NCBI RefSeq assembly: GCF_000422705.1
Contig: NZ_AUGO01000003.1
Coordinates: forward strand, 186,001 to 250,000
Source: Flavobacterium soli DSM 19725
Lineage (GTDB): Bacteria; Bacteroidota; Bacteroidia; Flavobacteriales; Flavobacteriaceae
Direction: 5' to 3'
Length of the DNA: 64,000 nt
Made by a program: the position numbers and the translations under genes. The notes under the pieces are model-generated. The model worked only from the letters and a program-made list of their open reading frames with translations, searched no databases and was not told the DNA's origin. The stretch's first letter is position 1. Every line of letters begins with the position of its first letter. Of the stretch, positions 1 to 9,367 are shown in pieces.

Positions 1-24
1 AATCCCGGATGAACCGGGATTTTT
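1..24. terminator. Hairpin terminator at window edge
   Basis: An 8-bp stem (AATCCCGG / CCGGGATT) with a five-base loop is followed by a T run on the plus strand. It lies just past the stop codon of the minus-strand PpiD gene, so it may terminate transcription in both directions. The minus-strand T run would lie outside the window. Confidence 0.7.
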
Positions 25-46
25 CTTGAACTAATATATCAACTTC

Positions 47-2140
47 TTAATAAAATAATTTTCTATCATCTTCAATTTCAGCATCGGCTTTCAAAGCACC
101 GATTACTCTTCCTGGAGCCGAAGCACTTTGTCCGCTCAATTTAGCTACATATTCTTTATAGTCTGTAATTGCTGGAGCTTTAGCAACGCTTTTTGGTTGT
201 ACTACAAATACGCCAGAAAGACCTTCAATTGGAGCTGAAACTTTATTTGGAGCTAAAGCAAATGCAGTCCCTACTACTTTTTGCTCTTGACCAAATCCAG
301 GTAAAACTGCATTTTCTAAAGTAGCATCAGCAACAGTTTGAACTGTACTTCCAGCAGCTTTTGCCATATCAGCCAAAGAACTACCTTTTAGTTTCGCTTT
401 GATTAACTCGGCTTTTTTCTTGTTTTTCAATTTTGGTTCGATAGAAAGTCTTGCTTGATCGATTGCCATCAAACCTTCTTCATTCACTTTTTTCAATTTC
501 ACGATTACGTGTCCAGCATTTGGCACTTCATATCTTTTTACATCACCAACGCTTGTTTTCTTGTCAAAAGCCCATTTAACGATTTGTCTTTGGTTTTGGA
601 TAGGACCAAAACTTTCGTCCATCGCCTGTACTTTCACTGAAGGATTTACCGTCACTCCGCTAGCCTTTGCAACAGCAGCAAAATCTTTTTCAGCAGCTTC
701 CATTTCGAAATTTACCGCTTTATTGTAAACTGCATTACTTGTAGCTTCAGAAGCATCAATTTTTCTAGCAATTGTAGCCAAACGAATTCCGTCTTGCTTA
801 TCAGTTACATTAATGATATGGAAACCAAATTCTGTTTCAACCAAACCAATTTTTCCAATTGGATTACCAAATACGAAATCATTGAATTTTGGAGTCATTT
901 GTCCTTTAGAAAAATAACCTAAATCTCCACCTTGTTGTTTTGAAGAATCATCAGAGTTAGTCATAGCCAACATCATGAAAGATGATGGATTTGCTTGAAC
1001 TTGAGCCAACAATTCATTAGCTTTAGCTTGAGCTTCTTCCTTTGTTCTTGTAACTGATGGATTCGCTCTCATTGCACCTTTGTAGGCCAAAAGGATATGA
1101 CTCGCTTTTGCATTGATACCAGCTTGTCTTCCCAGAGATTTACTAACTGCATAGTATCCATTGTAAAGATAAGGTCCGAAAACTTCTCCTTGTGGAAGGT
1201 TGTATAATTGTTCAGCATATTCTGCAGGCAAACTACTTTTTGCAACAAATGAAGAATCATAAGGAAGATCAGAATTTGCATTTACAAATTCAGCGATATT
1301 TGAAGCTGATCTAAAACCTGGCAAAGTATCGTTCTTTTGCGTTTCTTTATTGTATGTAACTTTTCCAGCAAGTACTTGCTCTACTTCTTTTTTCACTAAC
1401 TCTTCATCTTCTTTCGAAGCTTGGTCATTAATTACCACATATTCGATTTCACGAGTTTCGTCAGCTTTATATCTTTTTTCATTCTTTTTCATGAAATCAA
1501 CGATCTCTGAATCAGATATTTTCACTTCGCTATCTTTAATTGTAGAATAAGCAACAGCAACAAAATCAAAATTCACTTTGTTAGCTTCCATTTCATATTT
1601 CAATTTCGCTTCAGTATTTGTAGTGTAAACACCCGCTTTTAGAAGAGAACTATAGATTTGGAATTTTGCATTTAGTGCTGCATCCGGTCTTCTTGCATTG
1701 ATCATTGCAGCTTGCTCAGGATTTGCTTTAAAATATTCCTTAAATTTTGCAACATCAAAAACTCCAGCTTCGTTCAAGAACAAAGGATTTTGTCCGATAT
1801 CTTGACTTTGCTTCAGCACTTCGATGATATGGTCTTCACCAACTCTTAAACCTAATTTTTCGAATTCAGTATTTAATAAAGAAACCGTTACTTCTTGTTC
1901 CCAAGCTCTGTTTACGGCTTGAGCAGAAGTCATTCCTTGACCACCTTTCTCGATATTATCAACTTTAACTCTAAATTCGTCGAAAGGAATCTCGTTTCCG
2001 TTAACGCTTCCAACATCTGTTGGTGTTTGATTAAAACCTCCTCCTTGAACAAGATCACCAATTACAAATGCCAATAAACAAAAGCCTATTACAAGTATTA
2101 AAAGAAGCGAACGTTGTCTAATTTTTGCTAAAACTGCCAT
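47..2140 (-). CDS. ppiD: PpiD/SurA-like membrane-anchored peptidylprolyl isomerase
   Basis: A 697-residue periplasmic folding factor anchored by one N-terminal helix (about residues 11-30), followed by a SurA-type N-terminal chaperone region. A parvulin domain spans about 345-447, with the family signatures ASHIL (346-350), GDLGYF (405-410) and FGFHII (438-443). A long chaperone-like C-terminal part follows. The domain order matches PpiD, which assists proteins emerging from the Sec translocon, and the length is slightly above the roughly 620 residues of enterobacterial PpiD. It is the last gene of a minus-strand run that includes lptC and a CNNM protein, all envelope functions. Catalytic activity is not certain, because several PpiD parvulin domains are inactive. 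The family assignment is secure. Confidence 0.9.
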   Translation of the reverse strand: MAVLAKIRQRSLLLILVIGFCLLAFVIGDLVQGGGFNQTPTDVGSVNGNEIPFDEFRVKVDNIEKGGQGMTSAQAVNRAWEQEVTVSLLNTEFEKLGLRVGEDHIIEVLKQSQDIGQNPLFLNEAGVFDVAKFKEYFKANPEQAAMINARRPDAALNAKFQIYSSLLKAGVYTTNTEAKLKYEMEANKVNFDFVAVAYSTIKDSEVKISDSEIVDFMKKNEKRYKADETREIEYVVINDQASKEDEELVKKEVEQVLAGKVTYNKETQKNDTLPGFRSASNIAEFVNANSDLPYDSSFVAKSSLPAEYAEQLYNLPQGEVFGPYLYNGYYAVSKSLGRQAGINAKASHILLAYKGAMRANPSVTRTKEEAQAKANELLAQVQANPSSFMMLAMTNSDDSSKQQGGDLGYFSKGQMTPKFNDFVFGNPIGKIGLVETEFGFHIINVTDKQDGIRLATIARKIDASEATSNAVYNKAVNFEMEAAEKDFAAVAKASGVTVNPSVKVQAMDESFGPIQNQRQIVKWAFDKKTSVGDVKRYEVPNAGHVIVKLKKVNEEGLMAIDQARLSIEPKLKNKKKAELIKAKLKGSSLADMAKAAGSTVQTVADATLENAVLPGFGQEQKVVGTAFALAPNKVSAPIEGLSGVFVVQPKSVAKAPAITDYKEYVAKLSGQSASAPGRVIGALKADAEIEDDRKLFY

Positions 2141-2250
2141 TTTCTATGTTTGTTAATTTTAAAATTTAGTTTGCGAAAATACAATTATCTATTTAATAAT
2201 TATAGTAGTAAGGATATAATTTACAATAAAAATTGATTTTTTTTCTAAAA

Positions 2251-3510
2251 CTAATCTGTGATTGTCAATTTTACCAATTCAATCTTTTTATTGGTGGCTT
2301 CTTCAATAAAAAAATGGTAGTTTTCGATTTGTATATTTTCGCCTTTTTGGGGAATTTCTTTTGTAAAATCTACAATAAACCCTCCGAGTGTGGTATAGGA
2401 ATCGCTTTCAGGAATATTGATCTTATATTTTTCATTAATCGTTTCAACATCCAGTCGAGCTGAAAATAGATAGACATTTTCTTGAAGCTGTTGATCGATT
2501 AATTCCTCGTCAAAGTCATGTTCGTCCTCGATTTCTCCAAACAATTCTTCTACAATATCTTCGATAGTAACCATTCCAGAAGTTCCTCCATATTCATCTA
2601 AAACAATCGCGACACTTTTTCTTTTTTTTGTGAGAAGGTTCATGACATCTTTGATGAAAATGGTTTCAGGAACAAACTCTACGGCAATCATGACCGATTT
2701 AATGGTTTTTGGCTTCTTGAACAATTCAAAAGAATGCACATATCCGATGATATCATCGAGTGAATTTTGATAGACCAATAGTTTTGAATAGCCGGTTTCT
2801 ATAAAAAGAGCTTTGAGTTCCTGTACAGTATCATGGATTTCTACTGCAGCAATTTCGGTTCTTGGATTCATGATATCCCTTGCCTTCACTCCAGAAAATT
2901 CGAGAGCATTTTGAAAAATCTGAATTTCAGAATCTACTTCTTTTTGATCTTCAACAGATTTCATTTGTTCAGTGATATAATTTCCAAGCTCGATTTTGCT
3001 AAACAAAAGCTGTTCGTTATCTCCTTTTATATGGAAAATTTTAATCAAAATAATATCCGAAACATAAATAATGGCGGATGAAACATAGTAGAAAATCTGA
3101 TAGAAAAAATAGGCAGGAATAGCCAAAACTTTTATCAAACTATTGGCATAAATCTGAAAGAAAACCTTCGGCAAAAACTCAGATGTGATGATAATTACGA
3201 TAGATGCAATTATAATTTGCGCAATCATTACTGTCCATACAGAAAAAACAAATCCACAAGCATTAATCTGACTTACAATAAGTTCACCCATAAAAAAACC
3301 ATACACCACCAAAGCAATATTGTTTCCAATAAGCATTGAAGCTATAAATTTTGAGGGGTTTTCGGTAAGCTTTGAGAGTATTTTCGAGAGGAAATTATCT
3401 TGTTTTTTCTCGATGCCAAGATATACCTTATTAGAGGAAATATAAGCGATTTCCATTCCAGAAAAAAAGGCCGATAGTATTAAGCAAATGATTATAATAC
3501 TAACTTCCAT
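2251..3510 (-). CDS. CNNM/CorC (HlyC) family membrane protein with CBS pair
   Basis: A 419-residue protein with the classic three-part layout: a DUF21/CNNM membrane region (about 1-160, with several hydrophobic helices), a tandem CBS module (about 205-325) and a C-terminal CorC_HlyC domain (about 340-415). The CBS end carries the hallmark DEYGGTSGMVTIEDIVEELF stretch (305-324). Family members are implicated in magnesium/cobalt efflux or are labelled hemolysin-like. In Flavobacterium the gliding protein GldE has the same architecture, but the lptC/coaX neighbourhood gives no reason to call this one GldE. It starts four bases from the small membrane protein upstream, so the two are probably co-transcribed. 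Confidence 0.88.
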   Translation of the reverse strand: MEVSIIIICLILSAFFSGMEIAYISSNKVYLGIEKKQDNFLSKILSKLTENPSKFIASMLIGNNIALVVYGFFMGELIVSQINACGFVFSVWTVMIAQIIIASIVIIITSEFLPKVFFQIYANSLIKVLAIPAYFFYQIFYYVSSAIIYVSDIILIKIFHIKGDNEQLLFSKIELGNYITEQMKSVEDQKEVDSEIQIFQNALEFSGVKARDIMNPRTEIAAVEIHDTVQELKALFIETGYSKLLVYQNSLDDIIGYVHSFELFKKPKTIKSVMIAVEFVPETIFIKDVMNLLTKKRKSVAIVLDEYGGTSGMVTIEDIVEELFGEIEDEHDFDEELIDQQLQENVYLFSARLDVETINEKYKINIPESDSYTTLGGFIVDFTKEIPQKGENIQIENYHFFIEEATNKKIELVKLTITD

Positions 3511-3513
3511 GAC

Positions 3514-3705
3514 TTATATATTTTTATTTCGATCTTCGAATTTTTTAGAAAAACTTCTTCTGAAAAAAAACATAAATATCGCTACAGCTGCAATTATAAA
3601 GCTCAACCACGGAGTTTCTTCGGTATTCAGTTTTGTGATTCCATCATAAATAAAGAAACCAGCAAAAGCTAGATATATGTATTGAGTAAACTTTAGATAT
3701 TTCAT
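3514..3705 (-). CDS. Small two-helix membrane protein, unknown function
   Basis: A 63-residue protein with two predicted membrane segments (about 8-22 and 33-48) and a basic C-terminal tail rich in Arg and Lys. It has no recognised domain. It lies tightly between lptC (15-bp gap) and the CNNM gene (3-bp gap) on the same strand, so it is very probably a real operon member and not a chance frame. The location suggests an envelope role, but nothing in the sequence says which. Confidence 0.65.
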   Translation of the reverse strand: MKYLKFTQYIYLAFAGFFIYDGITKLNTEETPWLSFIIAAVAIFMFFFRRSFSKKFEDRNKNI

Positions 3706-3720
3706 TTTCTTGAATTGAAT

Positions 3721-4275
3721 TTATTCAGATTGTTCTATTTCTCCTTTAAATTTTTGGGTGTTCATGATTTTGAAATCCTTGTCGAAATCGACTCCTTCTC
3801 CGTATGAAACACCTTTTGGAGCTGTAAATTTATACTTTTTTTCGGTAAAGAACCACGAGTTCTTTTGGTCATAATACAATTGTTCGGTTTCCAGAAGCTG
3901 ATTGTCTTCTGTTCGGATTTTTACATTTCCTGACAAATCGATGATTTCCGTTCCTTTAAATTGCATCGCATGATCCGATCTCACGAATGTCCTTTTGCCT
4001 TTACTGTCATAAAGTGTTACTTCTACCCCTTTTGGAAATTCTGTAAAAGGATATTCAACCGTTGCATAATCGAGCATTTTTTCGCCTTTCAAGATCGCTT
4101 TGATTTTGCCCGAATCAGTATATTTTAAAGTAATCGAATCGGCTTCGCCACTTGGACTAAATTCCGAAACATTGATCTTTTGCACCTCCTTGAAATTACT
4201 TTCACAGCCGAAATTCAATGCACTGATTAAAGCGGCAATTGTATAGGAAAATACTATTTTCGGATTAAATCTCAT
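3721..4275 (-). CDS. lptC: LPS export periplasmic protein LptC
   Basis: A 184-residue lipoprotein-like protein. The N-terminal hydrophobic segment ends in a lipobox-like FGC (Cys24). The mature part has the beta-strand-rich, repeated D/N-x-D-G pattern of the LptC/OstA fold, including KGTEIIDLSGNVKI and the LLETEQLYYDQ motif (about 130-140). LptC bridges the LptB2FG ABC transporter to LptA in lipopolysaccharide transport. Many Bacteroidota versions are annotated as lipid-anchored, as here, whereas the E. coli protein has a membrane helix. It lies between the uncharacterised beta-barrel gene and the small membrane protein, in an envelope-biogenesis run. Confidence 0.85.
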   Translation of the reverse strand: MRFNPKIVFSYTIAALISALNFGCESNFKEVQKINVSEFSPSGEADSITLKYTDSGKIKAILKGEKMLDYATVEYPFTEFPKGVEVTLYDSKGKRTFVRSDHAMQFKGTEIIDLSGNVKIRTEDNQLLETEQLYYDQKNSWFFTEKKYKFTAPKGVSYGEGVDFDKDFKIMNTQKFKGEIEQSE

Positions 4276-4303
4276 ACTAGTTTATACCGTTTGAATACTA
4301 AAA

Positions 4304-5557
4304 TTAATCGTATTTCCTTTTGACAAACCATTTATCATTTAAAGACAAACTCAAGCTAAAGTTGAGATAATTTTCTTCTACTAAATTTTGAGCTTTTGTT
4401 CCTTTCTTTCCGTATTCTAAACCAAAATTGATATTAGAAAAAGATCCCGATATTGGAAATCCTAAACCAAATGTGACAGCTGTATCGTTAATTGATTTTT
4501 CATTGATCACCAATCCAGTGTTTTCATGTCTAAAACCAGCACGATAGGTCATTCTTTCCATGTAGCTCGTAAACGAATTATAATTTGGAATATAATACCC
4601 TCCAAAACTTATTTTAGAAGAATTTTCGAATGTTGCATTCGTAATATCATTGAATCTGTTGCCAAAATTGCTGGTGTTTTGAAATGTATACTCAGCACCA
4701 ACTAACCATTTCCTAACCTCCCCAATACCTACACCCAATGCAATCTTAGAAGGAAGTTTTAAATCTGTTTTTGACGCATCAATTTCTCCAGGATCAACAA
4801 TAGTCCCATTAGTCTGACTAATTATTGCAATACTTCTTTCGTTTGTAAAATTTAACTTGCTTTCTGGTGTATAAATTGCTGAGGCAAACATATCCAATTT
4901 CTTATAAATTCTTTTATTCCACATGGCTCCAGTATTAAAACTAACACCACGTATTTTTGACGTATTTAGCTCTCTTGTACCGTTTTCTATAACACTCCAA
5001 AACTCGTAGCTTGTAGTTTCGATTTCCCCAAAATTATAGTCAAGATTAGCTCCCAAGCTCAAATTTGGAGTTACTTGATAACCTATTCCTAAAAAAGCCC
5101 TATTAACACCACCCGTTCCCGAAGCTTGATTGGTTTTCATAATAGAAGTTGCATCATCTGTAGAGGATGACTGCAATTTATATCCGACTGAAGAATAAGG
5201 CATCAAACCAAAACCTACACCTACTTTGCTGCTAATTGGCAACCCTATAGCAAGATAATCGATTGTAGTCCTTCTAGGTTTCCCTTGTCCTGTATTCGTT
5301 TGTAAGTTTGTAGTTGCATACGTTCCTCCCAAGGTTAGGGTTGTTCTTTTTAATCCGGCATATCCGGCAGGATTTTGCAAATTGATGTGTGTGCTGTCTG
5401 GAAAAATACTCAATCCTCCCATAAAACGGTTTTCGGCAGTTCCTTTAAATCGAATATCCCCGATTCCGTAGAAAGAGTATGGCGATGCTGTTCCTTCTTG
5501 TGCAAATGTCCCGATAGCAAAAAGCAAACAGATGCCTACAATAACTTTTTTAATCAT
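4304..5557 (-). CDS. Putative outer-membrane beta-barrel protein
   Basis: A 417-residue protein with a cleavable signal peptide (about 1-19, ending AIGTFAQ). The body is long, glycine- and aromatic-rich with alternating hydrophobic residues, as in outer-membrane porins. The terminal strand ends near FSLSLSLNDKWF before a basic tail. The N-terminal SPYSFYGIGD segment is typical of Bacteroidota FadL/PorV-like barrels, but no precise family could be assigned. It overlaps the coaX 3' end by 8 bp and precedes lptC, so it should be translated from the same transcript. A role in lipid or LPS handling is only a guess from that context. Confidence 0.7.
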   Translation of the reverse strand: MIKKVIVGICLLFAIGTFAQEGTASPYSFYGIGDIRFKGTAENRFMGGLSIFPDSTHINLQNPAGYAGLKRTTLTLGGTYATTNLQTNTGQGKPRRTTIDYLAIGLPISSKVGVGFGLMPYSSVGYKLQSSSTDDATSIMKTNQASGTGGVNRAFLGIGYQVTPNLSLGANLDYNFGEIETTSYEFWSVIENGTRELNTSKIRGVSFNTGAMWNKRIYKKLDMFASAIYTPESKLNFTNERSIAIISQTNGTIVDPGEIDASKTDLKLPSKIALGVGIGEVRKWLVGAEYTFQNTSNFGNRFNDITNATFENSSKISFGGYYIPNYNSFTSYMERMTYRAGFRHENTGLVINEKSINDTAVTFGLGFPISGSFSNINFGLEYGKKGTKAQNLVEENYLNFSLSLSLNDKWFVKRKYD

Positions 5558-6284
5558 TTTTGACTTTATATTGAAATGTATGGTTCAAACTTTCTAATAG
5601 GAAATTTGAATTGGCAAATATGGTATTTTTTAATCGTTTAGCCAAAAAAACTGAGTCTCCACCAGTTAAAATTATGGTAAATTTTGAATATTGCTCCTTA
5701 TACTGATTTATAAAACCATCAATTTCATGAACAACTCCGTTGACAACGCCAGAATGAATGGATTCATGGGTAGAACTTCCGATAAAATTTTCAGGATTTT
5801 CAATTGTCAACAAAGGCAATTTTGCAGTATAATTGTGTAAGGATTCATAACGTAGTCGAATTCCCGGAGAAATGGCACCTCCTAAATAATTATCTCCCGA
5901 ATCTATAAAATCATACGTGATACAAGTTCCTGCATCAATAACCAATCTATTTTGATTGGGAAATTTTAAAACTGCACCCGCTGACAAAACCATCCTATCT
6001 ATTCCTAATGTTAGTGGCGTTTCATAACTATTAAGAAAGGGAAATGAATCTTGATGTGTAATGAAATTGATTTTTATCGTATTTTCAAATACTAAAAAGT
6101 CTTCTTTTGAGATGGTTCCAACAGATGCAACGACTAAATCGGTTATGTTTTGATACTTTTTTAAAATAATTTCAATTTTTTTCTGAAGCTCTTTTTTATC
6201 AAAAACAAATTGTTCCAAAAGTATATTGTTCTCAAAAACAGCACTTTTAATTCTTGTATTTCCTACATCAACAGTTAAAATCAT
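5550..6284 (-). CDS. coaX: Type III pantothenate kinase
   Basis: A 244-residue enzyme catalysing ATP-dependent phosphorylation of pantothenate, the first step of coenzyme A synthesis. The N-terminal MILTVDVGNTRIKSAVF carries the ASKHA phosphate-1 motif (D-x-G-N-T). The GIDRM, VIDAGTCITYDFI and GGAISPGIRLRYESL segments are the characteristic type III motifs, and LTGGDS is near the C terminus. The frame stays open for 55 more codons, but that extension would run backwards through tRNA-Phe. The start at 6284 gives the normal CoaX length and N terminus. It is the first gene of the minus-strand envelope run and overlaps the next gene by 8 bp. Confidence 0.93.
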   Translation of the reverse strand: MILTVDVGNTRIKSAVFENNILLEQFVFDKKELQKKIEIILKKYQNITDLVVASVGTISKEDFLVFENTIKINFITHQDSFPFLNSYETPLTLGIDRMVLSAGAVLKFPNQNRLVIDAGTCITYDFIDSGDNYLGGAISPGIRLRYESLHNYTAKLPLLTIENPENFIGSSTHESIHSGVVNGVVHEIDGFINQYKEQYSKFTIILTGGDSVFLAKRLKNTIFANSNFLLESLNHTFQYKVKND

Positions 6285-6406
6285 ACTTGGAAGATTGAAG
6301 TTGCGAAGGTACGAATTCATTTTTTTAAAAAAATGTTTTGGATAACTCAAAAAAGCTTCTATATTTGCACCCGCAATCAACAAGCAGTACAGCTCGAAAT
6401 TGTAAC

Positions 6407-6479
6407 GGTACCTTAGCTCAGATGGTAGAGCAATGGACTGAAAATCCATGTGTCCCTGGTTCGATCCCTGGAGGTACCA
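6407..6479 (+). tRNA. tRNA-Phe (GAA)
   Basis: A complete 73-nt cloverleaf without encoded CCA. The acceptor arms GGTACCT and AGGTACC pair perfectly. The anticodon stem ATGGA/TCCAT closes the loop CTGAAAA with anticodon GAA at 6440-6442. The T arm is CCCTGGTTCGATCCCTGG. The discriminator base is A. It is followed within three bases by a strong hairpin terminator. Its 3' third is repeated in degraded form about 3.6 kb downstream, marking it as an integration site. Confidence 0.97.
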
Positions 6480-6481
6480 CG

Positions 6482-6516
6482 AAACCCGAATAGCAATATT
6501 CGGGTTTTTTGTTTTT
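6482..6516 (+). terminator. tRNA-Phe terminator
   Basis: A 10-bp perfect stem (AAACCCGAAT / ATTCGGGTTT) with loop AGCAAT is followed by T-rich sequence. A diverged copy of the same region occurs at 10120-10173, with the loop replaced by another palindrome. Confidence 0.85.
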
Positions 6517-6624
6517 AACAGCCAAAATTATCAATCTTTAATTCTGTTTTATTTATTACAAAACATAAATGAATTATTTGCGTAATAATATCAATTCAAT
6601 TAAAAACTTCTCAAACGTAATTTA

Positions 6625-6632
6625 TATATTTG
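6625..6632 (+). promoter_or_regulatory. Candidate -7 element (TATATTTG) for the methyltransferase operon
   Basis: This matches the Bacteroidota TAnnTTTG -7 consensus, about 100 bp before the first gene of the islet. No TTG occurs at the expected 19-21 bp upstream, so the promoter is weak or uses another partner element. Confidence 0.35.
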
Positions 6633-6730
6633 ATAGCTATTGTAGAATCAATCTCAAAAAAAATATTTCTGTATTAAAGCCTGATTTTTTGATTCACTTC
6701 AACAATTAATATTTTAATTTTATCATTCAA

Positions 6731-9367
6731 ATGAATACAATCGTAACAGATATACATTATAAATTAACTTCCAAGAATAAGGAAATAGATTCCAAAAAAT
6801 TAGTTTTGGAGTTTGCGAAAGAGCTTGGTTGGAATCCAAGTTACTTTATCCCACCATCACGTGAGGAAAAATCTAATGGATATCTTGTTATTGAGCATGG
6901 TTTACAAAACTCAGCTATTATATCTTTTCTAAATATTAGAAATGAAGAATTAACTAACATTGAAGAGGAAAATTTACTATCCCTTTCTTACAATAACCTT
7001 GTAAATTGGCATATTACAATTGACGAACGTTATGTCAATTACTATTTTATTTTAAACAAAGAGAAGCGAAAAGTTGATACACGAAAAATTGAGGTTGGAA
7101 ATGAAGCAGAGGCATTAAGTATTGAAACATTCTATGAAATTATTGAAAAAAAACCCAATTCTAATATTAGAGCTCTTGATGATGTTTTAATTGAAAACAT
7201 TTCGAATTGGAAAAGAATCATTTCCGCAGAATTCCATAATCAGATTGATTTAGTTTCATTATCTCATCTATTTAATACTATAATATTTCTTAGGTCTATT
7301 GAAGATAGTAAAAAAAGAAATGATGAAATTCCTCATCTAACTAAAATTTTAATTGATATAATTTCAAACAATCAAAATTCAAATTTATCACAAATTGTAA
7401 TTAATGCAGAAAAGGTTTTAAATCAAATCCCAGATTTTATCGTTAGTAAAGAAAGATTAAAACTATTTGATAATTTATCACTTAACGATCTAAAAAGAAT
7501 GTTTAACAGTTTTTATGAAAATGAATACAATCGTTTTAAATATGATTTTTCAATAATGACTAAACAAGCATTAAGTCGTATATATCAAAAATACGTTTCT
7601 TTATTAAGTATTTCTGATTTGGATTATAATGAAACTAATCTTTTCGGATTCTCCCCTATTCCATATGAGAAAATAAATAAACAAGCGGGAGCTTTTTACA
7701 CCCCTGAATATATAGCAAGATTTTTTGCTAAATATATTTCAAAAAAATATTCTCCAAAAGAATTTGAAAATTTGAAAATTTTAGAACCTGCAGTTGGTTC
7801 AGGAATTTTTCTAAGAACGTTATTAGAAACTCAAATCGAAGAAAGAATTATTAAAAATGTTGACTTGCAAATAGACAAGCTATTTAATAATGTCATGGGA
7901 ATTGATAATGATGCTAATGCTTGTTTAGCCACTAACCTTTCTTTAACTTTATTACACTATGTTTTTAACAATCAGCTTACTAAGCCTAATGTAATTCACG
8001 GCGATTCGATACCTATAATGGAGGATTTGATTAAAAAAAATGAATATGCTGACATAATTATTTCAAATCCACCATATATAAATCAAAACAAAAGAGATAA
8101 AGAATTTACAGAACCTCACAAAGAAATATTAGGTGAATTAACAAATGGAAAAGTTGATGTTTATCAAGTTTTTTTAAAACTTTCTGTCGATTTATTAAAT
8201 CCAAACGGGCTTGGATTATTTGTTTTGCCACATAATTTTTTAACATCTGAAAGTTCTAAAAAATTACGTAATTATATTTTAAAGTATTGTAATATTGAAG
8301 TAGTTGCTGATTTATCAGCTATTAATGTGTTTGAAAATGTCAGTACATATACAATGCTTTTAATTCTCAGAAAAAAAGAAAATACAAATCAAATCAACTC
8401 ATCATCTTGGCTTTTGAAGTGCAGGTCTTCAGTTGGTGAAGCATTAAATCAACTTCTTCATGAAAATGAATCTGACCAAAAGCAATACCAAGTATATAAA
8501 GCAAATAATTATTTTAAACTTGATAGCGAATGGTATATCTTAAATAAATCGGAATTTGATTTGCTAGCTAAAATGAAAGAGAATCGATCTATAGATGATT
8601 TTTTAAAACTTACCCAAGGCGTTGTAAGCGGTAAAGACAGTGTTTTTATTAGAAACTCAACAGACATACCGAAACAGGAAAAATCACTTTACAAACAATT
8701 TTTACCTGATAAAAAAATTAGTCAGTACATCTCCGAAAATGATAAAAATGAATTGATTTTTTATCCTTTCATTAATAACGAATTGATTGAAGAAGAAAGT
8801 CTGATAAAAGATTTTCCAATAACTTGGGATTATTTGAATAGCAATAAAAATGTTTTGTCAAATGAGAGAGGTAAAGTCATAAAAGGTCAATTAAGCTGGT
8901 GGAAACTTCATTCTGCTGGAAATTCCCAAGAAGCTAACTCTCCAAAAATAGTCGCTCCTTATCTTTCAATTACACCAAAATTTTCGTTAGACATTAAAGG
9001 AAATTTTATAACCTCACGGTCTCCTTATTTTACATTAAAAGAAAACGGAGATAGCAACTTATTATATTATTTTTTAGGAATTCTAAATTCAATTCCTTGT
9101 TATTGGACATTATCTATGCAAGCACATAAACAGGCAAGTGGATATAACATATTTACAATTAAAACTCTTAAAAAAACACCTGTGCCTGATCCAACAATAA
9201 CTGAAAATTTTAGTTTAGTCAATAAAATGATTATTCTTGTAAAGAAAAGAGTTTCAGAAAAAAACAGTTTAAAACAGTTTGAGATGGAGCAAGAAATAAA
9301 TAACATAGCATGTGAGTTATATAAGTTGACATCAAAGGAAAAAGATTTATTAGGTATTAATTTATGA
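6731..9367 (+). CDS. N-6 adenine-specific DNA methyltransferase (Eco57I/type IIG-like)
   Basis: An 878-residue protein. The central methyltransferase has motif X (GAFYTPEYIARFF, 320-332), the SAM-binding motif I (LEPAVGSGIFL, 351-361), the acidic GIDND (390-394) and catalytic NPPY (446-449). This is the gamma-class N6-adenine layout of Eco57I-type enzymes. Residues about 600-800 resemble a target-recognition region, with a KLTQGVVSGKDSVF start, and a helical tail follows. The N-terminal 300 residues are unassigned, and I could not find a convincing PD-(D/E)xK nuclease motif there, so self-contained restriction activity is unproven. The stop overlaps the next start as ATGA. The gene lies between tRNA-Phe and its displaced 3' end, implying horizontal acquisition. 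A defence role is likely but inferred. Confidence 0.85.
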   Translation: MNTIVTDIHYKLTSKNKEIDSKKLVLEFAKELGWNPSYFIPPSREEKSNGYLVIEHGLQNSAIISFLNIRNEELTNIEEENLLSLSYNNLVNWHITIDERYVNYYFILNKEKRKVDTRKIEVGNEAEALSIETFYEIIEKKPNSNIRALDDVLIENISNWKRIISAEFHNQIDLVSLSHLFNTIIFLRSIEDSKKRNDEIPHLTKILIDIISNNQNSNLSQIVINAEKVLNQIPDFIVSKERLKLFDNLSLNDLKRMFNSFYENEYNRFKYDFSIMTKQALSRIYQKYVSLLSISDLDYNETNLFGFSPIPYEKINKQAGAFYTPEYIARFFAKYISKKYSPKEFENLKILEPAVGSGIFLRTLLETQIEERIIKNVDLQIDKLFNNVMGIDNDANACLATNLSLTLLHYVFNNQLTKPNVIHGDSIPIMEDLIKKNEYADIIISNPPYINQNKRDKEFTEPHKEILGELTNGKVDVYQVFLKLSVDLLNPNGLGLFVLPHNFLTSESSKKLRNYILKYCNIEVVADLSAINVFENVSTYTMLLILRKKENTNQINSSSWLLKCRSSVGEALNQLLHENESDQKQYQVYKANNYFKLDSEWYILNKSEFDLLAKMKENRSIDDFLKLTQGVVSGKDSVFIRNSTDIPKQEKSLYKQFLPDKKISQYISENDKNELIFYPFINNELIEEESLIKDFPITWDYLNSNKNVLSNERGKVIKGQLSWWKLHSAGNSQEANSPKIVAPYLSITPKFSLDIKGNFITSRSPYFTLKENGDSNLLYYFLGILNSIPCYWTLSMQAHKQASGYNIFTIKTLKKTPVPDPTITENFSLVNKMIILVKKRVSEKNSLKQFEMEQEINNIACELYKLTSKEKDLLGINL

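Noticed and set aside
2251..3510. GldE gliding-motility protein
   Set aside because: The architecture is the same, but the neighbourhood (lptC, coaX) gives no support, so only the broader family is given.
6285..6449. 55-codon N-terminal extension of coaX
   Set aside because: The extension runs antisense through tRNA-Phe and puts nonfamily residues ahead of the conserved D-x-G-N-T start.
6731..7630. Fused PD-(D/E)xK nuclease in the methyltransferase N terminus
   Set aside because: No Asp plus E-x-K combination in a plausible strand context could be seen, so the nuclease is not claimed.
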